Below, piece after piece: positions 8,726 through 17,278 of a stretch of 60,145 nt of DNA (position 1 is its first letter; each line of letters starts with the position of its first letter). Under the pieces are notes generated by a model. That model ran no database searches and was not told the origin of the DNA. It saw only the letters and a program-made list of their open reading frames with translations. The stretch comes from Paraburkholderia sp. GTDB lineage: Bacteria; Pseudomonadota; Gammaproteobacteria; Burkholderiales; Burkholderiaceae. The stretch is taken from positions 1-60,145 of the forward strand of contig NZ_JAMFSB010000082.1 of the NCBI RefSeq assembly GCF_026225065.1, written 5' to 3'. The translations under genes were made by a program, and so were the position numbers.

Positions 8726-9655
8726 TCAGTCAGCCGTGTCCCCCGCAGCCGGCACTTTCGCGCGGGCCTTGCTGTCCGGCGCCGGTGACCACACGGGGCG
8801 CGCTTTGCGCTCCGAATCGACGACGACGATGTAACGGCCCGCCCACGGCGTCACCTGACGGTCCGAATGCAACACCCAAAGCGGCTTGCCCGATTCCACC
8901 AGCGCCTCGTATTCCGCATCGAGAATGCCGTAGTGATCGAGAAACACGTTGAGCGACGCCGGAATCCGCACGCAACCTTTCGAATGACGGACGCCAAGCA
9001 GCGGTTCGAGCCTGTCAGGGTCGGTCGCGTGCATCTGGAATCGCATCTGCGACACGCCGCCCTTGCCCCAGCCGCGTTCGCCTTGCGCCCAGCCGAGATC
9101 GAAGATCCGCATATCGCGTTTACCGTAGCCGCGAATGCCGTTCTCGTTCATCGTGCCTTCAGCGCGAAAATCCATGTTGTTGGGGGTATGCTCGAACACA
9201 CCCAGCGGTGTGATGAAGTGGTCGAACTCGCCCGGCCGTCCGGTCGCGACCGGTGACGCGCCGATCATCAGCCACTTGTCGGAAGGCGTCGCACGGAAAT
9301 AGATGAAAAGCGCCTGAACGTTGGCGTTCCGATCGACCAGCACGACATACTCGCCCGACAGGTTGCCAAGCTGATTCTGTTCGAGCGCCGTCTGAAGACG
9401 TTGGCCGTATTCCTGTTGCGCCGCTGCGGGCACGTTCAGACGGCGCGTGACATCGCGTGCGAACATCGCACGCAGCAGCAGCGCCCGATGCGGATCCACC
9501 ACACCTGCCGCGTCCGGTGCCGCGACTGCGGAGGCGGTGATATCGACCGGCGTAACAGGCTCGCTCTTTTGCGCGCCTGCCGCGAAAGAGAAACTGTAAG
9601 TTAAAACAAATAATGCGCCGACTAATGCCGCAGCCCGTAATACCGCGTTTGACAT
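8726..9655 (-). CDS. L,D-transpeptidase (YkuD domain), exported
   Basis: This 309-aa protein starts MSNAVLRAAALVGALF with a signal peptide ending near AAGAQ. The YkuD catalytic domain occupies residues ~100-260. The conserved His209 (FQMHATDP), His224 and catalytic Cys228 in RHSKGCVRIP are present. The family makes 3-3 cross-links in peptidoglycan or attaches outer-membrane lipoproteins, acting in the periplasm. A short extension after the domain (VVVDSERKARPVW) is not recognised. Convergent with the EamA gene and divergent from nadE. A longer frame runs upstream to 9817 without a signal peptide at its start and is not favoured. Confidence 0.88.
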   Translation of the reverse strand: MSNAVLRAAALVGALFVLTYSFSFAAGAQKSEPVTPVDITASAVAAPDAAGVVDPHRALLLRAMFARDVTRRLNVPAAAQQEYGQRLQTALEQNQLGNLSGEYVVLVDRNANVQALFIYFRATPSDKWLMIGASPVATGRPGEFDHFITPLGVFEHTPNNMDFRAEGTMNENGIRGYGKRDMRIFDLGWAQGERGWGKGGVSQMRFQMHATDPDRLEPLLGVRHSKGCVRIPASLNVFLDHYGILDAEYEALVESGKPLWVLHSDRQVTPWAGRYIVVVDSERKARPVWSPAPDSKARAKVPAAGDTAD

Positions 9656-10081
9656 GACAACCAGTTTGCCGCCTGATTGGGTAACCCCGGCACGGCATGT
9701 ATCTCTAACATGTAACGCCCTCTCAGCGGCGCTTCGATTAATTTCTGCCCAATGGATCGCGTCAATTTGCGCGGGCTGGTCGAGCCGTTTTTTATCGTTC
9801 ATCGCGTGTTTGAGCAAACCTGCTTATCATTAACCGCCAGGTGACGGCTCATGCAGCGTACAGATTAACAGGATACTACTCAGGACATCCGTTACTGTCG
9901 ATAACAGAGCTGCCCGATTTCAACCGGCGATCCATTGAATATGCGACATTGGCGCAACGACGCGCGAGCGTATTTATATCCACGACCGAAGTGAGTTTAA
10001 ACAGAAAATCCGCCGTTAAACTAGCAACGGGAAGTGCGCGCGTCCGCATACTTTGAGCAATCCATTTGCAGGGGAAGAAAC
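9656..10081. other. 426-bp divergent promoter region (L,D-transpeptidase / nadE)
   Basis: The region is noticeably more AT-rich than the flanking genes, which fits two divergent promoters. Open frames inside it are short and lack gene-like composition. I could not identify a clear operator or riboswitch. Confidence 0.5.
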
Positions 10082-10933
10082 ATGACTCAACCCGATCCGG
10101 CCGAACAGCAACGGCTTATCGCCATGGAGATGCACGTCACAAACAGTTTCGTGGCCGACGAAGAGATCGAACGGCGTGTCGCCTTCCTCGCGCACTACCT
10201 GCGAGCGAGCGGTCTGAAGACGTACGTGCTCGGCATTAGCGGCGGCGTCGATTCAACGACTGCCGGGCGTCTCGCGCAGTTTGCCGTCGAGCGCCTGCGC
10301 TCAGAGCAGTACGCCGCACACTTCGTTGCAATCCGCCTGCCCTATGGCGTGCAGCAAGACGAAGCGGATGCGCAGCAGGCGCTCGCCTTCATTCGCGCCG
10401 ACGAAACGCTGACCATCGATATCAAGCCTGCGGCCGACGCCATGCTCGCGTCGCTGGGCGCAGCGGGCGTCCCGTTCACGGACGATGCCCATCAGGATTT
10501 CGTGCATGGCAACATCAAGGCGCGACAACGCATGATTGCGCAGTATGCAGTGGCGGGGGCACGTGGGGGCGTGGTGATCGGCACCGACCACGCGGCCGAG
10601 TCAGTGATGGGTTTCTTCACCAAGTTCGGCGATGGCGGCGCGGATATCCTGCCCCTCGCCGGCCTCAACAAACGTCGGGTGCGGGCCGTGGCCCGCGCGT
10701 TAGGCGCCCCAGATTCGCTCGCGCACAAGGTGCCGACGGCCGATCTGGAAATGTTGCGTCCGCAACGTCCTGACGAAGATGCCTATGGCATTCCGTACAA
10801 CGACATTGATGATTTTCTGGAAGGCAAGCCGGTAAGCGATGCGGCTCGCGAGACGGTGCTGCGCTTCTATGAAAATACACGTCACAAACGCGCGCTGCCT
10901 TATACGCCGTTCGACTGGCCTGAGCAGTCGTGA
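10082..10933 (+). CDS. nadE: NH3-dependent NAD(+) synthetase NadE
   Basis: This 283-aa cytosolic enzyme performs the last step of NAD synthesis, amidating deamido-NAD with ammonia and ATP. The PP-loop pyrophosphatase motif SGGVDS is at residues 53-58. The segments GTDHAAESVMGFFTKFGDGGAD and LNKRRVRAVARALG and the C-terminal phosphate-binding KVPTADLE are all typical. The length matches the short, glutaminase-free E. coli/Bacillus type. A GGGGAAG ribosome site precedes the ATG. It is monocistronic by layout. Confidence 0.95.
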   Translation: MTQPDPAEQQRLIAMEMHVTNSFVADEEIERRVAFLAHYLRASGLKTYVLGISGGVDSTTAGRLAQFAVERLRSEQYAAHFVAIRLPYGVQQDEADAQQALAFIRADETLTIDIKPAADAMLASLGAAGVPFTDDAHQDFVHGNIKARQRMIAQYAVAGARGGVVIGTDHAAESVMGFFTKFGDGGADILPLAGLNKRRVRAVARALGAPDSLAHKVPTADLEMLRPQRPDEDAYGIPYNDIDDFLEGKPVSDAARETVLRFYENTRHKRALPYTPFDWPEQS

Positions 10934-10944
10934 ACGGACAGGGT

Positions 10945-10960
10945 GCGCGCTGCGGCGCGC
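10945..10960. other. Short GC-rich hairpin after nadE
   Basis: GCGCGC (10945-10950), a 4-base loop TGCG and GCGCGC (10955-10960) lie 12 bases after the nadE stop, in the gap before the converging RRM-like gene. There is no T-run, so terminator function is only possible, not shown. Confidence 0.35.
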
Positions 10961-11058
10961 CGCAACCGGATGACGGTCGTCGACCTCTGGACCCGAGGAC
11001 AATCTCCCAGGCGCAAGCTCAGCTACAGCCGTCCACAATACTCTCTGCGCTGAACCGC

Positions 11059-11325
11059 TCAACCTGCGGGCGGCTCCTCTTCCCGGAACAACTCGCTCGT
11101 CACCTCCAGCGGCAACCCCGCCAGATGCTTGCCGTGCAGTTCCCGCGCGATGACCTCGCCAACGTACGGACCATCCGTCTTCAATTCAACGGTCGCATTC
11201 GCTTCGGGGGTCCCGACCTCATGAACCGTTACGCTTTTCGCGTAGTGACCTAGTTCATGCTCGAGAAACTCGCGAACTTGCTGCTCGGAGCATGATTCAG
11301 CGATATTCCGGACGAACAGGTTCAT
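11059..11325 (-). CDS. Small RRM-like RNA-binding protein
   Basis: This 88-aa protein reads as one RNA-recognition motif with the order beta-alpha-beta-beta-alpha-beta. It begins with MNLFVRNI (RNP2-like, residues 3-8), then helix SEQQVREFLEHELG, strands SVTVHEV and NATVELKTD, helix GEVIARELHG and strand LPLEVTSEL. The RNP1 segment lacks the aromatic residues of classical RRMs, so RNA affinity may be weak or achieved differently. Single-RRM proteins occur in beta-proteobacteria and cyanobacteria, some of them cold-induced. Function here is not known. It converges on nadE and lies just downstream of the small peptide gene on the same strand. Confidence 0.65.
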   Translation of the reverse strand: MNLFVRNIAESCSEQQVREFLEHELGHYAKSVTVHEVGTPEANATVELKTDGPYVGEVIARELHGKHLAGLPLEVTSELFREEEPPAG

Positions 11326-11337
11326 GGCGGCGTTACC

Positions 11338-11466
11338 TCAGCGCCCGCGGCGCTCCGTGCTACGTATGCGTACTGGCTGAAGGCTCGCGCGCTTCTTGGC
11401 TTGCGCGGCGGCACTCATCATGAGGGCTGTCCCAAGTACAGCCAATGACAGATAAAAGGCAATCAT
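11338..11466 (-). CDS. Small membrane or exported peptide (42 aa)
   Basis: MIAFYLSLAVLGTALMMSAA is a single hydrophobic helix, followed by a basic tail (AKKRASLQPVRIRSTERRGR). A good ribosome site (GGGGAGA) lies 6-7 bases before the ATG at 11466, which is the main reason for calling it real. It lies 12 bases upstream of the RRM-like gene on the same strand, so the two could be cotranscribed. I do not recognise it. It could be a tail-anchored regulatory peptide or a short signal-bearing peptide. Confidence 0.5.
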   Translation of the reverse strand: MIAFYLSLAVLGTALMMSAAAQAKKRASLQPVRIRSTERRGR

Positions 11467-11804
11467 TTGAAATCTCCCCTTCGAGTTTCGTCCTGTTACC
11501 AGGATAGACAGAAGCGACCGCAAATCCGATACGACACACCGTGTTGAGCAAGTTCGATTCCTGCTATCCCGCCAGCAGCCATGCTGCCCGGATCACGCTG
11601 GAAAGCGAAATAAACTGTTGACAGGTATCGGTCATTACGGACGTTGTCAAAAGCCACCAATGCACTGTACCTGAATAAACGCAAACAAAAATACCTATAC
11701 ACGCGCTGTTTGGCTCAACCGCAACATTTTGGGCCAAACGCGCAGACGAACGGGGTAAGCGGGCGGGAGCAGTAGCCGGCCTGACGCATCGCGCGAGCGG
11801 TGCG
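11467..11804. other. 338-bp intergenic region
   Basis: The region lies between two minus-strand genes. The half nearest 11467 is AT-richer and probably holds the promoter of the small peptide/RRM pair. A hairpin at 11780-11809 is listed separately. No further gene is seen. Confidence 0.4.
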
Positions 11805-11809
11805 TCAGG
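11780..11809 (-). terminator. Hairpin over the stop codon of the HNH-like gene
   Basis: CCTGACGCA (11780-11788) and TGCGTCAGG (11801-11809) form a perfect 9-bp stem with a 12-base loop. The stem includes the stop codon at 11805-11807. No T-run follows on the minus strand, so it is terminator-like but unproven. Confidence 0.45.
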
Positions 11810-12419
11810 GCTCGCTATCGTGGGTGCCGGTCGCGACGTTGAGACCGCTCACCTCGCACGAGTCCCGGCCGAATCCGGCATATGCGGCAGACCAGTTGCC
11901 GACAATGGCCGCCTGCGCCACGCTCAGGCTCATCTTGCCTTCACAAACGCACCGTTTGAGATGCACGACAAAACGTGCCTTGCGACGCTCACCGCTTGTC
12001 CCGGCCCAGGGCAGCAGATCGAGATTGGCGGGTGCATCGGGTGAACCGCCAAGCAGGACCGGCACGCGCCGGTCAATCGCGTAGTCGGCCCCGGCGTCCG
12101 TATCGATGCCGCGCTCGGCGAGCATATGGGCCTTGTGCTGCATCATCACATCGAACGGCGGCGATACGGCGTCCGCATAGTCCGGCCGGCAGATCGTATC
12201 GGCAATCGACCGCTGGGTGACGCGCTCATCCAGCATGGTGGCTTCCTGCGCGCCAGCTTGACCCGTGCGCAGTCCTGCGAGCGCACCCAACACCACGACC
12301 ACGCCAACACGCGCCACCCAAGTGGCGCGACTGCCATAAGCGCCCTTCAGCGCGCGCAAGATACGGAATTGTCTACTGCGCAGCGGTCCGCCACGTCTGC
12401 CTGCCTTTCCTTGATTCAT
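11805..12419 (-). CDS. Exported HNH-nuclease-like protein with altered active site
   Basis: This 204-aa protein begins with a basic stretch and a hydrophobic segment near residues 35-55 (WVARVGVVVVLGALAGL), a signal or anchor. The mature part (ADTICRPDY, then ADYAIDRRVPVLLGGSPDAPANLDLLPW, then KRCVCEGKMSLSVAQAAIVGNW) follows the layout of small secreted HNH-like proteins. In those the core reads DHxxPxxxGG-NLWPE and the end reads VCxGxxSLxxAQ. Here the first histidine is replaced by arginine (DRRVP), and the NLWPE part reads NLDLLPW. Nuclease activity is thus doubtful. The start at 12419 was chosen over the longer frame to 12518 because it best precedes the anchor. Confidence 0.5.
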   Translation of the reverse strand: MNQGKAGRRGGPLRSRQFRILRALKGAYGSRATWVARVGVVVVLGALAGLRTGQAGAQEATMLDERVTQRSIADTICRPDYADAVSPPFDVMMQHKAHMLAERGIDTDAGADYAIDRRVPVLLGGSPDAPANLDLLPWAGTSGERRKARFVVHLKRCVCEGKMSLSVAQAAIVGNWSAAYAGFGRDSCEVSGLNVATGTHDSEP

Positions 12420-12539
12420 TCGTTGGCGCGCCAGGCCTTGGCGCGGAATGGTTAAATTCGCAGGGCAATTAAAGCACACTCGGTATCGCGATGGAAAATC
12501 GGCGCTGACCGGCAACAACCTAGTCGGCGCCGAGATTGC

Positions 12540-14195
12540 CTAACTCGGCCTGCGAGCCTGCAAATCGCGAATCCTGGCCACCGCGCCTGAGTTCGACACC
12601 GTTGCGTCGTACATCTTGGCCAGATCCGCTTTCAGCGCCGTGCGCGAACCGCCGTCGAGATAGACCATGTGCCCCGAGGGATAAAAGCGCGCAGACAGGT
12701 TCTGACGCACCTGCGGGCTGACGAGAGGCATCTTCTGCAGATCGATCACAGTCTGGTAAAACGGTGTGACGAAATCGAAGAAACCATTCGCCGACAACAC
12801 CTTCAGGTCCACATTGAGCGCCATGACCGCAGCAAGATCGCCCGCGGTGTACAGAATCACGTTGCCCTTTGCGTCCACGCCTTTCTGCGCGCCGGTCGGA
12901 TCGATATGGCTGAAGTCCCAGTATTGGAATGCCTGGTCGTTCAGATCGGTGAATGCCGAATTCGACGTATAGAGCAACTGCTCGTTGAGATAAACGTTCC
13001 ACATGCTCGTGTAGACGCCTGTCACCGCCGTCATGGTCGGGTCGTTGCTGCCCGAGTTCGGGTTGATTTTCCCTGCGATGCCAGTTTCGATGGCGGTTAC
13101 CCGGCCGTCATATTCCCCTAGCGCGAGACCCTTCGACTTCAGCAGCGTGGTCAAAAACAGCGAGTTGCCGCGACTGTCGTAAGCCGCAATATCGAGGCTC
13201 CAGGCGAGCAGCGTCGCCTTGTCGATGCCGGTATATTCGCTCAGCTTCTCGACTGTCGCCGTATCTGTGGCCGGCACCTTGCGCAAGGCAGCGAGATAAT
13301 CCGTGCGCGAGAACTGGGCGACCTCTTCGGCAAATGCGCCGAGATCGGTCGGAGTGGGCGCAACCCCGAGTTTCTTGTGATACCAAGCATCCGCGGCGGC
13401 CGTCGGCAAGGCGCCGACCGGATTGCCGGACTGCGTGTAGTCGAGTATCGACGACTGCAACGTAATACCGTTCAGATCGACACCGTCTTCATGCAGCATG
13501 TAGGCCAGCACGCAGCTACGAGCCGTGCCGTACGATTCTCCGTACAGATACTTCGGTGAGTTCCAGCGGTTGTTTTTCGTCAGAAAGCGCTTGATGAACT
13601 GCTTGATCGAAGTGGCATCCTGATCGACGCCCCAGAAGTTGCGGTTCGTGCTGGGCGCGATTGCCGCCGAATACCCAGTGCCGATCGGATTGATAAAAAC
13701 CAGATCGCTTTTGTCGAGCAGGCTGTCGGGATTGTCTTCCAGCGTATAGGGTGCGGGCGGCGTGAAACTCGGCATTGCCGTCTTGATACGGCGCGGCGCA
13801 AACGAGCCGAGCAACACGAATACCGATGACGAACCCGGGCCGCCATTGTAGAAAAAGGTGACCGGGCGCGTTTCTTCCTTCTGGTTGTCCTCGGTGAAAG
13901 CCACGTAGAACATCTTGGCGTTGGGTACGGAACTGCTCGGATCGACCGTCACCAGGTGACCCGCCGTCGCGGTGTACGCAATCTTGCGACCGCCGATCAC
14001 AATCGAATGCTTCGTGATCGCAGCATTCTCGGTCGTATCGGTGACGGAGTCGTTAGGTCCGTTGCCGTAAGCAACTGGATCGAAAAACGGCTGATCTCCT
14101 GACTTGTGCGCCGCGGTCGCGGCCGCCTTGGCGGGAGCAGCATGAGAATTGTGGGACGGCTGCGGACTGCCGGAAGCTGACTCGGTGTTGGACAT
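12540..14195 (-). CDS. Peptidase family S10 (serine carboxypeptidase-like)
   Basis: This 551-aa alpha/beta-hydrolase is of the S10 family. The oxyanion segment FFYNGGPGSSS lies near residue 115, the nucleophile Ser221 in GESYG, Asp474 in SANGFFDFVTP and His509 in YPSGHMVY. S10 enzymes release C-terminal residues at acid pH. The N-terminus (rich in Ser, Ala and His, residues 1-35) is not a recognisable signal peptide, so export is uncertain. It lies downstream of, and on the same strand as, the S53 endopeptidase gene. Both families favour acid pH, which suggests a shared protein-degrading role. Confidence 0.88.
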   Translation of the reverse strand: MSNTESASGSPQPSHNSHAAPAKAAATAAHKSGDQPFFDPVAYGNGPNDSVTDTTENAAITKHSIVIGGRKIAYTATAGHLVTVDPSSSVPNAKMFYVAFTEDNQKEETRPVTFFYNGGPGSSSVFVLLGSFAPRRIKTAMPSFTPPAPYTLEDNPDSLLDKSDLVFINPIGTGYSAAIAPSTNRNFWGVDQDATSIKQFIKRFLTKNNRWNSPKYLYGESYGTARSCVLAYMLHEDGVDLNGITLQSSILDYTQSGNPVGALPTAAADAWYHKKLGVAPTPTDLGAFAEEVAQFSRTDYLAALRKVPATDTATVEKLSEYTGIDKATLLAWSLDIAAYDSRGNSLFLTTLLKSKGLALGEYDGRVTAIETGIAGKINPNSGSNDPTMTAVTGVYTSMWNVYLNEQLLYTSNSAFTDLNDQAFQYWDFSHIDPTGAQKGVDAKGNVILYTAGDLAAVMALNVDLKVLSANGFFDFVTPFYQTVIDLQKMPLVSPQVRQNLSARFYPSGHMVYLDGGSRTALKADLAKMYDATVSNSGAVARIRDLQARRPS

Positions 14196-14300
14196 GATCG
14201 CTCCATCTCGTTTTACGTCATTTTCGTCATCTGGGCGTCATATGGACGCTGTCTCGAACCACGCACCACCTGCTTTGCAACAACCTTTGCGACAACAGCA

Positions 14301-14340
14301 TCGCAAGCACACACGCGGTTCATCGGGCGAGTGCTTGCGA
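14301..14340 (-). terminator. 10-bp inverted repeat just after the S53 gene
   Basis: TCGCAAGCAC (14301-14310) and GTGCTTGCGA (14331-14340) are perfect arms 20 bases apart, starting 9 bases beyond the S53 stop codon. No T-run follows. It could partly terminate or stabilise the S53 transcript before the S10 gene. Confidence 0.5.
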
Positions 14341-14349
14341 GACTACAGA

Positions 14350-15906
14350 CTATAGTGCCGCCGCGATTTTCTGACCATTGGGGCTGCCAAGTCCGGTACA
14401 CGCGTCCCAGCCCGCCGACGCGGCATACGAACCGTTGTTGCCTTGCGTGATGTCGTTAAAGGCACTCGTTGCCGAATACAGTTTCGGATTGACGAAGCCG
14501 ACTGGCGACCCGTTAGCCGCGTTGACGCGAGCAATCAGCGCAGCCCACAGCGGCGCCACCGCGCTGGTGCCACCCACCACCGTCTCGGAACCATCGATCA
14601 GCACGTCATAGCCGGTCTCCGGCGACGCGTCACCGGCTACGTCGGGCACCCCACGCCCTGTCAACGGCGTCTTCGCACCCGATGCGTTCGTGGAAGACAA
14701 ACCCTCCTGCCAGGTCGGGACGGGGAATGCGGTGCTCACGCCGCCACCGCTCGCGCCGCCCTGGCTGCCGTCGTTCCACACCACCTCCTGGGAGATGGTC
14801 GTCCCCGAGGCGGTCAGCCTGGTCCCGCCGCATGCCAGCACGTACGGGCTCGAGGCGGGAAAATCGACCACATTGCCGCTCGTGCCGTCGCTCGAACCGC
14901 TATCGCCGGAGGCCACGCAAACCGTCACGCCCATGGTTGCAGCGGATTGCAGCACGCTGTTGAACGCCTGCTGCGACTGCGCAGTCCATGACGACTCCGG
15001 ACCGCCCCAACTGATCGAGATGACCGACGGCTTGTTGGTCGTGTCATGCACCGCGTTGCTCACTGCGTCGATAAAACCGGTGTCGGTATTGGGCGTGAAG
15101 TAGACCGCGATTTTCGCGCCAGGCGCAATTGCGCCGACCACCTCGATATCGAGCGACACCTCGCCGTCCGGCCCGTTCGCGTCGCCGGTGGGCTTGTTCC
15201 TGGCTTTGTCGACACTCACCGCGACCACGGTAGGCGCGCTCACGCCAAGATTCGAAAAATAGGTGCTCAGATCGGACGTCTCGTAGCCGCCGCCAAGTTC
15301 GATGATGCCGACGCACTCGCCGCTGCCGTCGCCTTGCGGGTATTGATAGAGCGCTGCGACCTGCAGCGGCGTGAACGCGCCCGACGCTTGTGCTTTGGCC
15401 GAACGGATCGGCGGGCGGATGCGGAAATGCGGGCGCGCCTGCGGGCGATTATCAAGCCCGAGCACCGCCGTTACGACGTTCGCGAGGTTGTCGGGCACGC
15501 TGATGACGCCGCTACGGCCACGATACTGGCCGATCGATTGATGTTCGTAATGGTGCAACTCGACGTCGAAGGCGGTCTGAAACTGCGCAATGGTGCCGGA
15601 CAGCACAACAGTGCGGGCGGCGGGATTCTCACGCTCCACCGTCAGGCCCGATTGTGCTGCGAAGGCCTTGACCTTCGCGATATCCTCCGCCGCGGCACCG
15701 AACTCTTTGGCGAAGGCCTCGCGTGACAGTGGCTTGACACTGGGATCGCCTGCTTCGATCTTGCCGAGCAACGCATCGAACTGCGCCTGCGCGTGACGGC
15801 GCAGGACGACGTGGACTTCGATCCGTTCAGCCGGATCGCATTGCCCGATGAGTTTTGAACCTTCCGCTACCGCGCGCTCACTTCCTTGCAGGGGATGCTT
15901 GGCCAT
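14350..15906 (-). CDS. Sedolisin / kumamolisin-type peptidase (S53)
   Basis: This 518-aa serine-carboxyl peptidase has an N-terminal activation domain (residues ~20-160: HVVLRR, FAKEFGAAAEDIAKVKAF, YRGRSGVISVPDNL) and a catalytic domain. The catalytic residues are Glu249 and Asp253 (GEVSLDIEVVG), Asp335 (SGDSG) and Ser448 (GGTSAVAP). Their spacing of 4, 82 and 113 is that of kumamolisin. The C-terminal calcium site is present (FNDITQGNN, then AGWDACTGLGSPNG). There is no classical signal peptide, which is common for bacterial S53 enzymes. These are acid endopeptidases. The start MAKHPLQGSE is taken at 15906; the longer frame adds arginine/proline-rich, non-conserved sequence. Confidence 0.92.
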   Translation of the reverse strand: MAKHPLQGSERAVAEGSKLIGQCDPAERIEVHVVLRRHAQAQFDALLGKIEAGDPSVKPLSREAFAKEFGAAAEDIAKVKAFAAQSGLTVERENPAARTVVLSGTIAQFQTAFDVELHHYEHQSIGQYRGRSGVISVPDNLANVVTAVLGLDNRPQARPHFRIRPPIRSAKAQASGAFTPLQVAALYQYPQGDGSGECVGIIELGGGYETSDLSTYFSNLGVSAPTVVAVSVDKARNKPTGDANGPDGEVSLDIEVVGAIAPGAKIAVYFTPNTDTGFIDAVSNAVHDTTNKPSVISISWGGPESSWTAQSQQAFNSVLQSAATMGVTVCVASGDSGSSDGTSGNVVDFPASSPYVLACGGTRLTASGTTISQEVVWNDGSQGGASGGGVSTAFPVPTWQEGLSSTNASGAKTPLTGRGVPDVAGDASPETGYDVLIDGSETVVGGTSAVAPLWAALIARVNAANGSPVGFVNPKLYSATSAFNDITQGNNGSYAASAGWDACTGLGSPNGQKIAAAL

Positions 15907-16213
15907 AGTTTCGATACTCCTCGGTGCGCCGCCGTGCGGCTGCGCGTTGGTCCCGGCGGGCATGCGCCTCGTGACACATTCAGGTTGCAGCGCAACCCGC
16001 GCAGGGTTCTGGTTGCATGGACATCATCAAGCCGTCCGACAGATCCATTCGAACACAGTTCCAGCGCGCGCAACAGTTGTCCGGATGGCTATGTCCTGGA
16101 TGCGTCACGCGGGCCGCGCTATGATGCTGCAGCGGCGAACCAGTCGTTACGTTGTCTCGTGCGGCAAACCCGCACGTGCATTAGAGAATCCGAGCGAATC
16201 AGGGGAAAGTTCC
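15907..16213. other. 307-bp divergent region (S53 / DUF1993)
   Basis: The region holds the divergent promoters. I see a GGTTGC-AGC-GCAACC hairpin at 15983-15997 and a second one at 16158-16176, listed separately. No coding sequence is supported. Confidence 0.4.
16158..16176 (+). other. Hairpin in the leader of the DUF1993 gene
   Basis: CGTGCGG (16158-16164) and CCGCACG (16170-16176) form a perfect 7-bp stem with a 5-base loop, ending 37 bases before the DUF1993 ATG. It could be a 5' stabiliser or a protein site. Confidence 0.35.
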
Positions 16214-16720
16214 ATGTCAATTTCGATGTATCAAGCCTCCGTGCCCACGCTGGTGCGCGGTCTGACCTGCCTGCAAAGCATTCTCGGCAAGGCCGAGGCG
16301 CACGCTGCGGAAAAGCAGATCGACCCGTCAATCTTTGTCAGCGCCCGGCTCTTCCCGGACATGCTGCCGCTCGTGCGTCAGGTCTATATCACGACCGACA
16401 CGGCCAAGGGTTGCGCCGCACGTCTCGCCGGCGTGGAGCCGCCCAAGTACGAGGACGTCGAGGTGACGTTCGAAGAGCTGCAGGCTCGCATCCAGAAAAC
16501 GATTGATTATCTGAAGGAATTCAATGCGGCTCAGATCGACGGCTCCGAAGAACGCACGGTCACGCTGAAAATGCGCAACGGGCCGGTTGAGTTCACAGGC
16601 CTCAACTATCTGCTGCAGTTCGTGTTGCCGAATTTCTATTTTCACGTCACGACGACGTATGACATCCTGCGTCATAACGGCGTCGAACTCGGCAAACTCG
16701 ATTATCTCGGCGCACGGTAA
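16214..16720 (+). CDS. DUF1993 family protein
   Basis: This 168-aa cytosolic protein spans the whole length of the DUF1993 family. It starts MSISMYQASVPTLVRGL and has the family segments LFPDMLPLVRQVYITTDTAKG, KYEDVEVTFEELQARI and the end LPNFYFHVTTTYDILRHNGVELGK. The predicted fold is a DinB-like four-helix bundle. No enzymatic role is established. A GGGGAAAG ribosome site precedes the ATG. It is divergent from the S53 peptidase gene and shows no functional link to its neighbours. Confidence 0.88.
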   Translation: MSISMYQASVPTLVRGLTCLQSILGKAEAHAAEKQIDPSIFVSARLFPDMLPLVRQVYITTDTAKGCAARLAGVEPPKYEDVEVTFEELQARIQKTIDYLKEFNAAQIDGSEERTVTLKMRNGPVEFTGLNYLLQFVLPNFYFHVTTTYDILRHNGVELGKLDYLGAR

Positions 16721-16821
16721 AGCCAGTTACTAGAGTGGGCTGGTGAAGGAGCTGCCTGGGCGGAGCGTCAAGCGCGCAAGCAGCTACTCACGCAGCATAG
16801 AAAGCCGCGCCGGCCGCGAAC

Positions 16822-17142
16822 TCAAACACGCGGCTGGAATGCAATGATCCCCATTCCAGCCAGCGTGAACGCCACACCGGCCAGATCCCAGAGCGTTGGC
16901 CGCACCTGCTCGACGCACCACAGCCACAAGATCGCCACTGCGACGTAGACGCCGCCGTAAGCGGCGTACACACGGCCGGCGGCAGCGCCGTGCAACGTCA
17001 GCAGCCACGCAAACGCGGCAAGACTGAGTGCACCGGGTACGAGCAGCCATGCAGAGCCGCCCTCTTTTAGCCAGCGCCACGGCAGATAGCAGCCGAGAAT
17101 CTCGGCGACGGCAGTCAAGGCGTACAACATGAAGGTCTTCAT
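16822..17142 (-). CDS. YnfA-family (UPF0060) small membrane protein
   Basis: This 106-aa inner-membrane protein has four helices: [56 protein letters not shown] and [16 protein letters not shown]. The family signature [12 protein letters not shown] is complete. YnfA resembles small multidrug-resistance proteins; transport of drugs has been proposed for some members. Full family length, single gene between converging and same-strand neighbours. Confidence 0.9.
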   Translation of the reverse strand: MKTFMLYALTAVAEILGCYLPWRWLKEGGSAWLLVPGALSLAAFAWLLTLHGAAAGRVYAAYGGVYVAVAILWLWCVEQVRPTLWDLAGVAFTLAGMGIIAFQPRV

Positions 17143-17278
17143 TGAACGGCAAGGTGTGATGGTGATTGATTGTGGGCAGACTGAGGCGCACCGGGCGCCG
17201 TCGAGCCTATCCCTATTATTAGCACAATCACTTCGCTCACGGCACCACGGCCATTCGTGATCACTGGCGTGCGTACAG

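Noticed and set aside
9841..10056. 71-codon plus-strand frame upstream of nadE
   Set aside because: GTG start without ribosome site, no recognisable motif, lies in an AT-rich promoter region.
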